Assembly: GCA_029227055.1 (NCBI GenBank) | Contig: JAQXZE010000040.1 | Span: forward strand, 1 to 58,319 | Length of the DNA stretch: 58,319 nucleotides | Reading direction: 5' to 3' | From: Oscillospiraceae bacterium | GTDB taxonomy: Bacteria; Bacillota; Clostridia; Oscillospirales; Acutalibacteraceae | Shown here: positions 25,540 to 33,747 of the stretch, piece after piece | How the letters are laid out: each line of letters opens with the position of its first letter | Numbering within the stretch: position 1 is the first letter of the stretch | The notes under the pieces: generated by a model | The model's input: the letters and a program-made list of their open reading frames with translations, nothing else | Told to the model about the DNA's origin: nothing | Database searches by the model: none | Translations under genes and position numbers: made by a program

Positions 25540-27117
25540 TTAGTAAAGATAATTATCAGGTAAATCGTTTTCAAGTAAAACGATACTGTTTTTGGAAACG
25601 GTTTTAAGGTATATTTCCATAGCTTTATTAAAGCTTGGAACTACATACAAATTCTTTTTATCGAATTTTGTGCTTTGGACACCTTCACGAATAGGCTTTG
25701 AACGATTTTCGCCGACAAGTATTATTGTGTCGCAATATTTTGCAGCTTCAACACCTAAAGCGAAATTATATTCGTATTCTCTATCACCTAGTTCAATAAG
25801 TCCCGGAGTGATGATAGTTTTCTTCATATTATCAAAGCTTGCAAGAACTCTTATTGCTTCAAGTGAGCCCACAGGATTTGCGTTATAAGCGTCGTCAATC
25901 ATAAGTGAAGAATTTTTAAAGGGCTTTAGTTCAAGCCTGTGCTCATAGGGTTTTAGAGCCGATATAGCAAATTTAATATCATTGACCGAAACGCCAAGTG
26001 TATATGCTAGAGCAGAGGCGGCAACGATATCGTTTACACTGTGTTTACCTAAAAGGCGGGTTGTAACACTAATTTTTTCAGGACCTAAAATTAAATCAAA
26101 GGTTGAACCTTGTCTGCCATAGGTAATGTTTTCAGCTCTGAACCTGAATTTCTTCTTCAAACCGAAAGTTTTGTACTTTCTTTTTTCTGCGCGGTCGGTA
26201 ATATCCTTGCAGTCACCGTTTATAAAGGTAACACCACCGTTTGCCTCCACTGCATTTGCAAGTTCAAACTTGGTTTTAAAGACATTGTCAACCGATTTAA
26301 AGGTTTCAAGATGCTGAGGACCGACCGATGTGATAATGGCGTGTTTTGGATTAACAATATCGCAGATTTCTTTGATGTCGCCAACATTTTTGGCACCCAT
26401 TTCTGCAATAAAAATTTGTGTTTGCGGTTTAATGCTTTCTCTAATTGTTCTTACAACACCCATAGGTGTGTTAAAGCTCTGTGGAGTGCAAACAACATTG
26501 AATTTTTCACTTAATATTCTGTTAAGTATAAATTTTGTAGTAGTTTTTCCGTAGCTTCCCGTAATACCGATTACAGTTAAGTTATTGTGTTGTTTTAATA
26601 TGCGTTTAGCGTCTAAGGTATAATATAGTGCAAAGGTTTTTTCAATTGGTAATGTTATTGTCCAAACAAGTAATGTAATTATCGGGGAAATAAAGGAAAG
26701 TGTAAAAATTAAAATTACCGAAATTTCACTTGTTAATGATGAAAGTTTAAGAGCAAAAAGAACTATAAGAAGTGCAAAAAGGAGTATAGCAGCGTTATAC
26801 ATTCTTTTAATTCTTCCTGTAAAAACTAATTTTTTGATTGATTTCTTTTGAAGAAGAATAGCGCTTATAACTCTGTAAATTAGTACAAGGGCTATAAATA
26901 CCAGCTGCGGTAAATACTTATCATTTCTGTAAAGCAAGGTGGAAATACAAAAGAAAATTGCCTCAATCGCAAGATTAATCGCAAAGGAATCCTTAACCCA
27001 TTTAGAATATCTTGACGGGAAATAGGAATTTTGCTGCAACATCTGCATTTGCCTTGTTATAGCAAAGATTGAAGATATAGAAATTAAAACTAATGAGGCC
27101 AAAAGAAAGTAATTCAA
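25540..27117 (-). CDS. murF: MurF-type ligase with N-terminal membrane domain
   Basis: A 525-residue protein. Residues 1-160 contain about four or five hydrophobic segments (near 3-20, 47-63, 70-90, 108-126, 131-155), which classical soluble MurF (about 450 residues) lacks. The rest is a Mur ligase: GITGSYGKTTTK (184-195), AEMGAKNVGDIKEI, SVGPQHLETF, and the C-terminal DDAYNANPVGSLEAI loop, the MurF signature. The expected reaction is adding D-Ala-D-Ala to UDP-MurNAc-tripeptide at the membrane. Adjacent ddl supports MurF. No other murF is in the window, so I cannot tell whether this is the only one. Confidence 0.88.
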   Translation of the reverse strand: MNYFLLASLVLISISSIFAITRQMQMLQQNSYFPSRYSKWVKDSFAINLAIEAIFFCISTLLYRNDKYLPQLVFIALVLIYRVISAILLQKKSIKKLVFTGRIKRMYNAAILLFALLIVLFALKLSSLTSEISVILIFTLSFISPIITLLVWTITLPIEKTFALYYTLDAKRILKQHNNLTVIGITGSYGKTTTKFILNRILSEKFNVVCTPQSFNTPMGVVRTIRESIKPQTQIFIAEMGAKNVGDIKEICDIVNPKHAIITSVGPQHLETFKSVDNVFKTKFELANAVEANGGVTFINGDCKDITDRAEKRKYKTFGLKKKFRFRAENITYGRQGSTFDLILGPEKISVTTRLLGKHSVNDIVAASALAYTLGVSVNDIKFAISALKPYEHRLELKPFKNSSLMIDDAYNANPVGSLEAIRVLASFDNMKKTIITPGLIELGDREYEYNFALGVEAAKYCDTIILVGENRSKPIREGVQSTKFDKKNLYVVPSFNKAMEIYLKTVSKNSIVLLENDLPDNYLY

Positions 27118-27130
27118 AGCACATCCTCCT

Positions 27131-27892
27131 TTACTTTATAAAACTCTGAAGAATTGCGTGCGCTTCATAAGGTCTTTCGCAAAATGAATAATGACCTGTG
27201 TTTTTAATTACACAAAGACCTGCATCAGGTATTAAGCTTTCTATAATTTTAGCATCAGCAAGGGGAGTAGCAGTGTCGTTCTCTCCCCAAATTAAAAGGG
27301 TAGGACATTTAAAGTTTGGCAAGAGATGTCTAAGGTCGGTATTAACAAGACTGACAAGTGTTTTTCGAAGTACCTCAGGTGCCGCATTATAATCAGCAGA
27401 TCCGTAATAGCGTCTTGCTTTATCTAAAAGCTTTTCGGTATGCTTACTCAAAATCGGTAGAGTAAGCACAGCTTTTATTGTTTTAAAGCTCCTAGCTCTA
27501 AACTTTGCTTTAAAGCTTTTTTTAGGGATTAAACCTGCAGCGTCAAGAAGAACAACCTTAGGCGGATTTAAAAGCTTTTCGCCGACAAGTTTCATAATAA
27601 CTCTGCCGCCATGTGAATGACCGAAAAGAATGGGGTCTTTAACATTTATAGCATCAAGGAATTTAAGTACAAAATTACAATAGTCGTCAATATTCCAAGG
27701 CTCACTCATAACCTCACTGTTTCCGCAACCGGGGAAATTAACTGCAATAATTCTTGCCCTGTCAGATAAAGCGGCAGTAATGCCTCTATAAACATCAAAA
27801 GAAGAGCCCCAACCGTGCAAAAGTAAAATGGGAGGCTTTTCGGAAAGAGTGTCTGTATATTCAGTTTTCAGTCCGTCAATAACAATTTGCAT
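27131..27892 (-). CDS. Alpha/beta hydrolase
   Basis: A 253-residue serine hydrolase fold. The oxyanion loop LLHGWGSS lies near 25-32, the nucleophile elbow GHSHGG places Ser93, the acid residue is probably in LIWGENDTATPL and the base in NTGHYSFCERP. There is no signal peptide. It is the first gene of a three-gene minus-strand unit with murF and ddl (13-base gap). The substrate is unknown; the link to cell-wall genes is positional only. Upstream AT-rich sequence contains TATAAT-like boxes (about 27944-27960) that could be its promoter. Confidence 0.85.
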   Translation of the reverse strand: MQIVIDGLKTEYTDTLSEKPPILLLHGWGSSFDVYRGITAALSDRARIIAVNFPGCGNSEVMSEPWNIDDYCNFVLKFLDAINVKDPILFGHSHGGRVIMKLVGEKLLNPPKVVLLDAAGLIPKKSFKAKFRARSFKTIKAVLTLPILSKHTEKLLDKARRYYGSADYNAAPEVLRKTLVSLVNTDLRHLLPNFKCPTLLIWGENDTATPLADAKIIESLIPDAGLCVIKNTGHYSFCERPYEAHAILQSFIK

Positions 27893-27992
27893 AACTGCTA
27901 AAATTCCTTTCGAAATCTGAAGGTATCAACCATATTACATTATTATACCAAATTATACTAAAAAATAGAAGTACTTTTTTAATATTATTTTA

Positions 27993-29279
27993 TTATATAA
28001 TATTTCCGATACAGCCGTTATTACCAAGTTCTAAAAGTCTTACCTTTAAAATCCTACCATTGAGGTTTTCGTCGGTTTTAACCGACACTTTTGTGTAGTT
28101 AGGAGTATAGCCTACAAAACATCCGTTTTCTGCAGTTTCAAAAAGTACATATTCGCACTTTCCAATTTGTGAAGCTAAGAAATCATTTTCATTTTTTTCA
28201 CTAACTGCAGCCATTATTTTACTGCGAGTTTGCTTTTCTTTATTCGTGATTTGTGATTTTAAGGCGGCAGCAACAGTGCCCTCGCGTCTTGAATAGCAGA
28301 AAATATGTGCTTTCGCAAAGCCGACCTTTTTAACAAATTCCAATGATTTTTCAAATTCCTCTTCGGTTTCACCTGCAAACCCAACCATTATATCGGTGGT
28401 GATAGAAGGGTTTTTGAATGCTTTTCGTATTCTTTCAACTAAATCATAATAAAAATCAGAGTCGTAATGTCTGTTCATACGCTTAAGTGTTGCGTCACAG
28501 CCTGATTGTAGTGATAAATGGAACTGAGGGCAAAACTTTTCGTTACAGGATAGTCTTCTTAACATATCATCTGTTATCAAATCAGGTTCTAGAGAGCCGA
28601 GTCTTACTCGCTTTATACCGTCAGGCATGGAAGCAGCATCAACTGCATCGCAGAGATTTAAACCGTTATCCTTGCCAAAAGAAGATAAATTTATACCTAC
28701 AAGCACTATTTCTGCAAAACCCGACCTCGCTAAACGTTCTGCCTCTTTAGAAATATCCTCAATACTTCTTGAACGAACCCTGCCGCGTGCAAAGGGAATT
28801 ATACAGTAAGTGCAATAACGGTCGCAACCGTCTTCGATTTTCATAAAAGCTCGAGTTCTCTCACTAAAAGAATTAATTGAAATAGGAGAGAAGAGCTCAT
28901 CGTTTTGATGAGGGAAGATTTGAAAATTGGTAGTTTTATTATTCAAAAAATCGGTTAGGATATCAAATATTCTATGTGTATCGGTGTTTCCGACAATTAT
29001 ATCTGCACCTAGATTTTCAGCAGATTTTTGAGGAAAAGCCTGTACCATACATCCGGTTAATATAATTGTGGAGTTAGGATTAATTCGTCTTTGACGGTTT
29101 AATAATTGACGAGTTTTTCTATCACTTTCAGCAGTTACGGTACAGGAATTTATAACTATAACATCTGCAGAATTTTCTTTTGCTTCTGTATAGCCGTTAT
29201 TTAAAAACTGCTCTAAAATCGCTTGTGACTCATATTGATTTACCTTGCAGCCAAGTGTGTGTATTGAAATTGTGGGCAT
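27993..29279 (-). CDS. mtaB: tRNA t6A37 methylthiotransferase MtaB
   Basis: A 428-residue radical SAM enzyme converting t6A to ms2t6A at position 37 of tRNAs reading ANN codons. The N-terminal cluster ligands are Cys11, Cys46 and Cys77. The radical SAM triad is Cys152, Cys156 and Cys159 in GCDRYCTYCIIP. The N-terminal HTLGCKVNQYES is typical of MtaB/YqeV rather than MiaB. A C-terminal TRAM-like domain is present but short. A sigma-A type promoter precedes it. Confidence 0.94.
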   Translation of the reverse strand: MPTISIHTLGCKVNQYESQAILEQFLNNGYTEAKENSADVIVINSCTVTAESDRKTRQLLNRQRRINPNSTIILTGCMVQAFPQKSAENLGADIIVGNTDTHRIFDILTDFLNNKTTNFQIFPHQNDELFSPISINSFSERTRAFMKIEDGCDRYCTYCIIPFARGRVRSRSIEDISKEAERLARSGFAEIVLVGINLSSFGKDNGLNLCDAVDAASMPDGIKRVRLGSLEPDLITDDMLRRLSCNEKFCPQFHLSLQSGCDATLKRMNRHYDSDFYYDLVERIRKAFKNPSITTDIMVGFAGETEEEFEKSLEFVKKVGFAKAHIFCYSRREGTVAAALKSQITNKEKQTRSKIMAAVSEKNENDFLASQIGKCEYVLFETAENGCFVGYTPNYTKVSVKTDENLNGRILKVRLLELGNNGCIGNII

Positions 29280-29314
29280 AATTCTGTTACTCCGTTCAAA
29301 CTTTATCTCTTGCT

Positions 29315-29343
29315 ATTATAAAATAAATCCAATATTTTTGCAA
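29315..29343 (-). promoter_or_regulatory. Promoter of mtaB
   Basis: On the minus strand TTGCAA (29343-29338), 17 bases, TATAAT (29320-29315), 36 bases before the mtaB ATG. Confidence 0.75.
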
Positions 29344-29437
29344 TATAGTATTGAAATGTTATTTGTATAAATATTTATTATTGCTTTTTTATAAAAAATG
29401 TTTTAAAATGAATGTGTATATGTTTTGGAGGGGTTTT

Positions 29438-31261
29438 ATGAAATCAAAGATTTTAAAAATTCTATCTTCATTGTTTTTTGATTTTGCAGTTGCTTTTGCT
29501 TCGATGATGGCAGCACTTTTTATAAGTCAAGAGATTGATCTTATTGATATATTTTTCTTTTTCCCGTGTTTTGTTTTTGCAGCTGCAACACTAATTTTCT
29601 TCTATGTTTTAAAAATTTACAGTATTTTTTGGAAGTACGCAAGATTTATAGACCACATAAAAATCTTTATTGCTTCAGGTGCCGCAATATTTGTTGTGTT
29701 TGTTACACAGGCTGCTCTAAATAGATCGTTTAGTTTGCAGACATATATTGTCGCTTTTGCAATTTCTTGCCTTGTTATTTATGTTTCACGAAATATTGTA
29801 CAAATTGCAAATACATACACAGGTGAATCTAATTATGACGATACACTCGTAGGTAATATAATGATTATTGGCGGCGGTTCTGCCGGTAATGAAATTATTA
29901 ATGATATTAATTTAAACAATAAAAATAAAGCTTGTCAGATAAAATGTATTATTGATGATGACCCTGCTAAAAAAGGAGTTTTCATTAACGGTGTACAAGT
30001 TATAGGTGGCAAGAGCGAAATTATCAAAGCGGTAAAGCAGTACGATATTAATGTAATTGTTTTTGCAATTCCTTCTTGTTCAGGCGAAGAAAAGGCAGCT
30101 TTTCTTCGTATATGTCAGAAAACTAATTGCAAACTTAAAATCATTCCGTCACTTTATCAGTTGCTTTTGGATGATTCCGGTGTTGATACGAAAAAAATAC
30201 GCGATGTTGAAATTGAGGACTTGCTAGGTCGTGACCCCGTTTCTATTGATTTAGCAAGTGTTATGAACTATGTAAGCAAAAAGGTAGTTATGGTCACGGG
30301 CGGCGGCGGTTCTATAGGTAGTGAGCTTTGCCGTCAGATTGCAAGATACGAGCCTAAAGAGATTATTATCTTTGATATCTATGAAAATAACGCTTACGAA
30401 ATTCAAAACGAACTCTCAAGGGCATATCCTGATTTAAAACTAACAGTTTTAATTGGTTCTGTTCGTGATTCAAAGCGAATGAACTGTGTTTTTGATAAGT
30501 ACAGACCACAAATTGTTTATCATGCAGCAGCACATAAGCATGTGCCGTTAATGGAAGACAGTCCTAATGAATCGATAAAGAATAATGTTTTTGGTACCTT
30601 AAAGACAGCCGAGTGTGCTGATAAATACGGTGTTCAGAAATTTGTTCTTATTTCTACAGATAAAGCAGTTAATCCCACAAATATTATGGGTGCTACCAAG
30701 CGAATTTGTGAAATGATAGTGCAAAGCTATAACAGACGCTCAAATACTGAATTTGTTGCTGTTAGATTCGGTAATGTTTTAGGTAGCAACGGTAGTGTTA
30801 TACCTGTCTTTAAAAAGCAAATTTCCGAGGGCGGTCCCGTTACGGTTACAGACCCCAATATTATCAGATTTTTTATGACTATCCCAGAAGCTGTTTCTCT
30901 TGTTTTACAGGCGGGGGCTACCGCTAAAGGAGGAGAAATATTTGTGCTAGATATGGGTAAGCCTGTAAAAATTCTTGACCTTGCAGAAAATTTAATTCGT
31001 CTTTCGGGTCTCGTTCCGTATTCTGATATTGATATTAAATTCACAGGGCTTCGTCCGGGTGAAAAATTATACGAAGAGATGCTTATGGATGAAGAAGGAC
31101 TTACGAGTACCGAAAATCATTTGATTTTTATCGGCAAACCTATAGAATTTGATGAAGATGTTTTCTGGAAGCGTATTAATAACTTAAAAAATGTTATGTA
31201 TGACGATAGCGTTGAAATCAAAAAACTTGTAAATGAGATTATCGGTACATATCATTACTAA
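29438..31261 (+). CDS. CapD/FlaA1-like nucleoside-diphosphate-sugar epimerase/dehydratase
   Basis: A 607-residue membrane-bound polysaccharide biosynthesis enzyme. Four hydrophobic segments fill residues 1-120. A first Rossmann domain follows (IIGGGSAGNEI near 145), then the SDR domain with VTGGGGSIGSELC (about 285-297), STDKAVNPTNIMGATKR (catalytic region) and the family end GLRPGEKLYEE. The likely reaction is 4,6-dehydration or epimerisation of UDP-GlcNAc-type sugars for surface glycans. ATG 29438 is chosen because TTGGAGGGG is just upstream; an in-frame TTG at 29351 adds 29 residues but has no RBS. There is no glycosyltransferase cluster nearby. Confidence 0.92.
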   Translation: MKSKILKILSSLFFDFAVAFASMMAALFISQEIDLIDIFFFFPCFVFAAATLIFFYVLKIYSIFWKYARFIDHIKIFIASGAAIFVVFVTQAALNRSFSLQTYIVAFAISCLVIYVSRNIVQIANTYTGESNYDDTLVGNIMIIGGGSAGNEIINDINLNNKNKACQIKCIIDDDPAKKGVFINGVQVIGGKSEIIKAVKQYDINVIVFAIPSCSGEEKAAFLRICQKTNCKLKIIPSLYQLLLDDSGVDTKKIRDVEIEDLLGRDPVSIDLASVMNYVSKKVVMVTGGGGSIGSELCRQIARYEPKEIIIFDIYENNAYEIQNELSRAYPDLKLTVLIGSVRDSKRMNCVFDKYRPQIVYHAAAHKHVPLMEDSPNESIKNNVFGTLKTAECADKYGVQKFVLISTDKAVNPTNIMGATKRICEMIVQSYNRRSNTEFVAVRFGNVLGSNGSVIPVFKKQISEGGPVTVTDPNIIRFFMTIPEAVSLVLQAGATAKGGEIFVLDMGKPVKILDLAENLIRLSGLVPYSDIDIKFTGLRPGEKLYEEMLMDEEGLTSTENHLIFIGKPIEFDEDVFWKRINNLKNVMYDDSVEIKKLVNEIIGTYHY

Positions 31262-31279
31262 ACCGAAAGGAAATTCTTT

Positions 31280-31924
31280 ATGGCAATTATTTCTCCCTCT
31301 GTACTTACCTGTGACTTTTTAACCTTTTTAGATGACATTAAAAAGCTTGAAGCTGCAGGTGTTGATATGCTGCATCTTGATGTTATGGACGGCATATTTG
31401 TACCTAATATTTCTTTCGGAGTACCGGTAATTCAGTCTATAAGAAAGCATACAAATATTCCGATTGATACCCATTTGATGATTGATAAGCCCCATAGATA
31501 CATTGAGCAGTTTGCAAAATGTTCCGATTGGCTAGGGTTTCATTATGAAGCAGGCTCAGATAATATAGAAACATTAAAGGCAATTAAATCTTACGGCTGT
31601 AAAACTTGCATTACGATTAAACCTAAAACTCCTGCAAGTGCCGTTTTTGATTTGTTAGAGCTTTGTGATATGGTGCTTGTTATGTCGGTAGAGCCTGGAT
31701 TTGGCGGTCAAAAATTTATGATGCATGCACTAGATAAAATCACCGAACTTAAAAGTGAAATTAAGAAAAGGAGTCTTAAAACTCTTGTTGAAGTTGACGG
31801 TGGTATCAACGCCGAGACTGCACCTCTCGCAGTTAAAGCCGGAGCCGATGTTTTAGTTGCGGGTAGTTTTGTATTTAATTCTGATAATATTACAGAAACA
31901 GTAAAAAAATTAAAGGAATTATAA
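31280..31924 (+). CDS. rpe: Ribulose-phosphate 3-epimerase
   Basis: A 214-residue TIM-barrel enzyme interconverting ribulose-5-phosphate and xylulose-5-phosphate in the pentose phosphate pathway. Metal and substrate motifs are PSVLTCDF (near 6), HLDVMDGIFVPNISFG (about 31-46), HLMI (about 67), and VMSVEPGFGGQKF (about 136-148), with the terminal phosphate site VDGGIN and AGSFVF. GAAAGGAA precedes the ATG, 18 bases after the preceding gene. A terminator follows directly. Confidence 0.96.
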   Translation: MAIISPSVLTCDFLTFLDDIKKLEAAGVDMLHLDVMDGIFVPNISFGVPVIQSIRKHTNIPIDTHLMIDKPHRYIEQFAKCSDWLGFHYEAGSDNIETLKAIKSYGCKTCITIKPKTPASAVFDLLELCDMVLVMSVEPGFGGQKFMMHALDKITELKSEIKKRSLKTLVEVDGGINAETAPLAVKAGADVLVAGSFVFNSDNITETVKKLKEL

Positions 31925-31932
31925 AGATAAAT

Positions 31933-31956
31933 AAGCAGGTGAAAACCTGCTTTTTT
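31933..31956 (+). terminator. Terminator after rpe
   Basis: AAGCAGGT, GAAA tetraloop, ACCTGCTT, then T-run (31951-31956). Confidence 0.93.
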
Positions 31957-32000
31957 GTATAATATATTATTTTTTGGATATAATTTTATCGGTGATTTTT

Positions 32001-32132
32001 TTGAAAGACAAAAAAGCTAAATCCAAACAGTTTAAAATCTTCATTAAATCAATGATATATACTGCAGCAATTATTTCTCTTTTTTTAGTAGGTTATTTTA
32101 CTGCTGCAATATTTATGAGAGGATTTAATTAG
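32001..32132 (+). CDS. Small single-span membrane peptide (43 aa)
   Basis: A TTG-started frame of 43 codons ends at TAG 32130-32132. The product has a strongly basic N-terminus (LKDKKAKSKQFKIFIK) followed by one hydrophobic stretch (MIYTAAIISLFLVGYFTAAI) and a short polar end. This is the pattern of a small bitopic membrane protein. TATAAT-like boxes occur at 31957-31985, after the rpe terminator. The RBS is weak (GGTGA nine bases upstream), which is the main doubt. Its stop lies six bases from the stop of the cysteine-rich gene on the other strand. Function unknown. Confidence 0.5.
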   Translation: MKDKKAKSKQFKIFIKSMIYTAAIISLFLVGYFTAAIFMRGFN

Positions 32133-32138
32133 TTAAAA

Positions 32139-32981
32139 TTAGTCCTCACAATCCCTTTTTCCACAGCAACCAAAGCAGTTTTCGCCGCCTGTGTAGGAAG
32201 CACGGGGAGGGAAGAAGTCTTCTGTCGGGAATTTAATCTTTCTGAAAACATCACAAGGTTGGTCGCTTGTGTCATCACACTGTTTTTCAGGTATGCAGAA
32301 ATCGTATACAGGGATTAGCATCTGAACATTTCTTATTAACTGTACGATTGTAAATAGTCCCAATGTTACATATACTGTAGGAGTACCTGCATCAAGGTCG
32401 GTTACTATGTTGCCGCCTACACATTTGCAAACATATTCAGGTATGCAGCGTACATTTTCATAGCAATCTCTGATTTCGCCGATTCTTGCGCTTAGTGCTA
32501 CAGGGTCTACGCTCTGTACAACGCATTTTGGCATATTTGATGTTTCTTTAGCTGCTTTATCACAGTTTGTATATTCGTTATCAAGAGACTTACTTGAGAA
32601 TATCTTAACATTACCTTCGCTTCCGAAGAGAATAACCTTTTTATTAAAGGATGAAATACCTTTAATTTCTATCGGGCAAGTGTTGGGAGACATAAATAGG
32701 TCGAATTCAAGCTTAAAGAAGAAGGTTAAATCACAGGAATAAAATCCTTTGTTGAAATTTACGGGCTCTACATTGATGTATACATTTATTACTTCTGCAG
32801 ATTTTAATCTTACGCTTATAGCTCGTTCAATATATGCCTGAGCTTCAGGTGTAAAAAAACATCTTAAATCTTCTAGACAATCGCGGTCACAGCAGGAGTC
32901 ATAAACTCTGCCGGCGTCGATGCAAACAGCTTCTTTAAAAGAAACTTCCTGGTCGGTGCAATTGGCATTTATATCTGTCAT
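32139..32981 (-). CDS. Cysteine-rich conserved hypothetical protein
   Basis: A 280-residue protein with 21 cysteines (7.5 %), no signal peptide and no membrane segment. Cysteines cluster at the N-terminus (SCCDRDCLEDLRC, about 29-41), the middle (RCIPEYVCKC, about 180-189) and the C-terminus (CFGCCGKRDCED). Between them are beta-rich stretches such as VINVYINVEPVNFN and NVQMLIPVYDFCIPEKQC. AGGAGG precedes the ATG, so expression may be strong. I recall related unnamed proteins in Oscillospiraceae-type genomes but no function. A coat or other disulfide- or metal-rich structural role is only inference. It is a single-gene unit, divergent from the DUF4364 gene. Confidence 0.82.
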   Translation of the reverse strand: MTDINANCTDQEVSFKEAVCIDAGRVYDSCCDRDCLEDLRCFFTPEAQAYIERAISVRLKSAEVINVYINVEPVNFNKGFYSCDLTFFFKLEFDLFMSPNTCPIEIKGISSFNKKVILFGSEGNVKIFSSKSLDNEYTNCDKAAKETSNMPKCVVQSVDPVALSARIGEIRDCYENVRCIPEYVCKCVGGNIVTDLDAGTPTVYVTLGLFTIVQLIRNVQMLIPVYDFCIPEKQCDDTSDQPCDVFRKIKFPTEDFFPPRASYTGGENCFGCCGKRDCED

Positions 32982-33154
32982 ATAAAAATCCTCCTAAAAA
33001 ATTCTGAAGAATAACTTCAATACATAATATGAGTAATGTTTAAAAGTGTTAAAAAGCTTTAAAATATAATAATTCTATTTACTTTTTTGAGCGTAAATGG
33101 TATAATACCATAGTATTTATAAATATTATCACTTGTATTCTTGGAGGAATTGTT

Positions 33155-33703
33155 TTGGAAAAGGATGCTGCATCTGCAGGTGTTTTACCGGGTGGACTTT
33201 TTAATTCTGCAGAAATTAAAATTTTAATATGTTATATTTTGTCCCGCATTAATGAGGCTGTTCCCGGTCAGATGCTTGCAAATGTCTTGCATTATGAGGG
33301 AATTGCTAACTGCTTTGAGGTAAATGAGGCTATAGCATCGCTGGTAAGCAGTGGTCAGCTTGTTTGTGTAAGTCATGAAGAAGATACTTATGCTATTACA
33401 AAAAGCGGTAGAGATGTTGCAGAGACGCTTAAAACTTCCGTACCCTATACAATTAAGGAAAAAGGATATTTATCTGCATTTAAAATGCTAACCCGTTTTA
33501 AAAATGCTAAAAACACAGATTTTAATATAACAAAAGAGGATAACCGAACATATATTACCTGTTCTGCGCTAGACGGCGAAAATACATTTTTAAGTGTTAA
33601 ATTATTAGTTGGCGACGAAGCTCAGGCACAGGCAATTAAAGAGCGATTTTTAGAAAAATCTTCGGAGATATATTCGGGTATAATCGATTTAATAACAAAA
33701 TAA
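33155..33703 (+). CDS. DUF4364 family protein
   Basis: A 182-residue protein of a Clostridial family with no assigned role. The first 90 residues look like a winged helix: IKILICYILSRINEAVPGQMLANVL, then a second helix pair and the TYAITKSGRDVAETL wing. It may bind DNA or act as a regulator. The start is TTG 33155 with GGAGG seven bases upstream. A palindrome, TGGTAT-A-ATACCA (33098-33110), covers a TATAAT box 45 bases upstream and could be a promoter with operator. A strong terminator follows. Confidence 0.85.
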   Translation: MEKDAASAGVLPGGLFNSAEIKILICYILSRINEAVPGQMLANVLHYEGIANCFEVNEAIASLVSSGQLVCVSHEEDTYAITKSGRDVAETLKTSVPYTIKEKGYLSAFKMLTRFKNAKNTDFNITKEDNRTYITCSALDGENTFLSVKLLVGDEAQAQAIKERFLEKSSEIYSGIIDLITK

Positions 33704-33706
33704 CAA

Positions 33707-33737
33707 AAAGGGTGTTTTGATATTCAAAACACCCTTT
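33707..33737. terminator. Bidirectional terminator between DUF4364 gene and tmcAL
   Basis: A 13-bp perfect stem AAAGGGTGTTTTG (33707-33719) with its complement (33725-33737) around ATATT. Confidence 0.92.
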
Positions 33738-33747
33738 AAAATTTGTG

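Noticed and set aside
29351-29437. N-terminal extension of the CapD-like protein starting at a TTG
   Set aside because: No RBS; the ATG at 29438 has TTGGAGGGG upstream and starts at the expected membrane segment.
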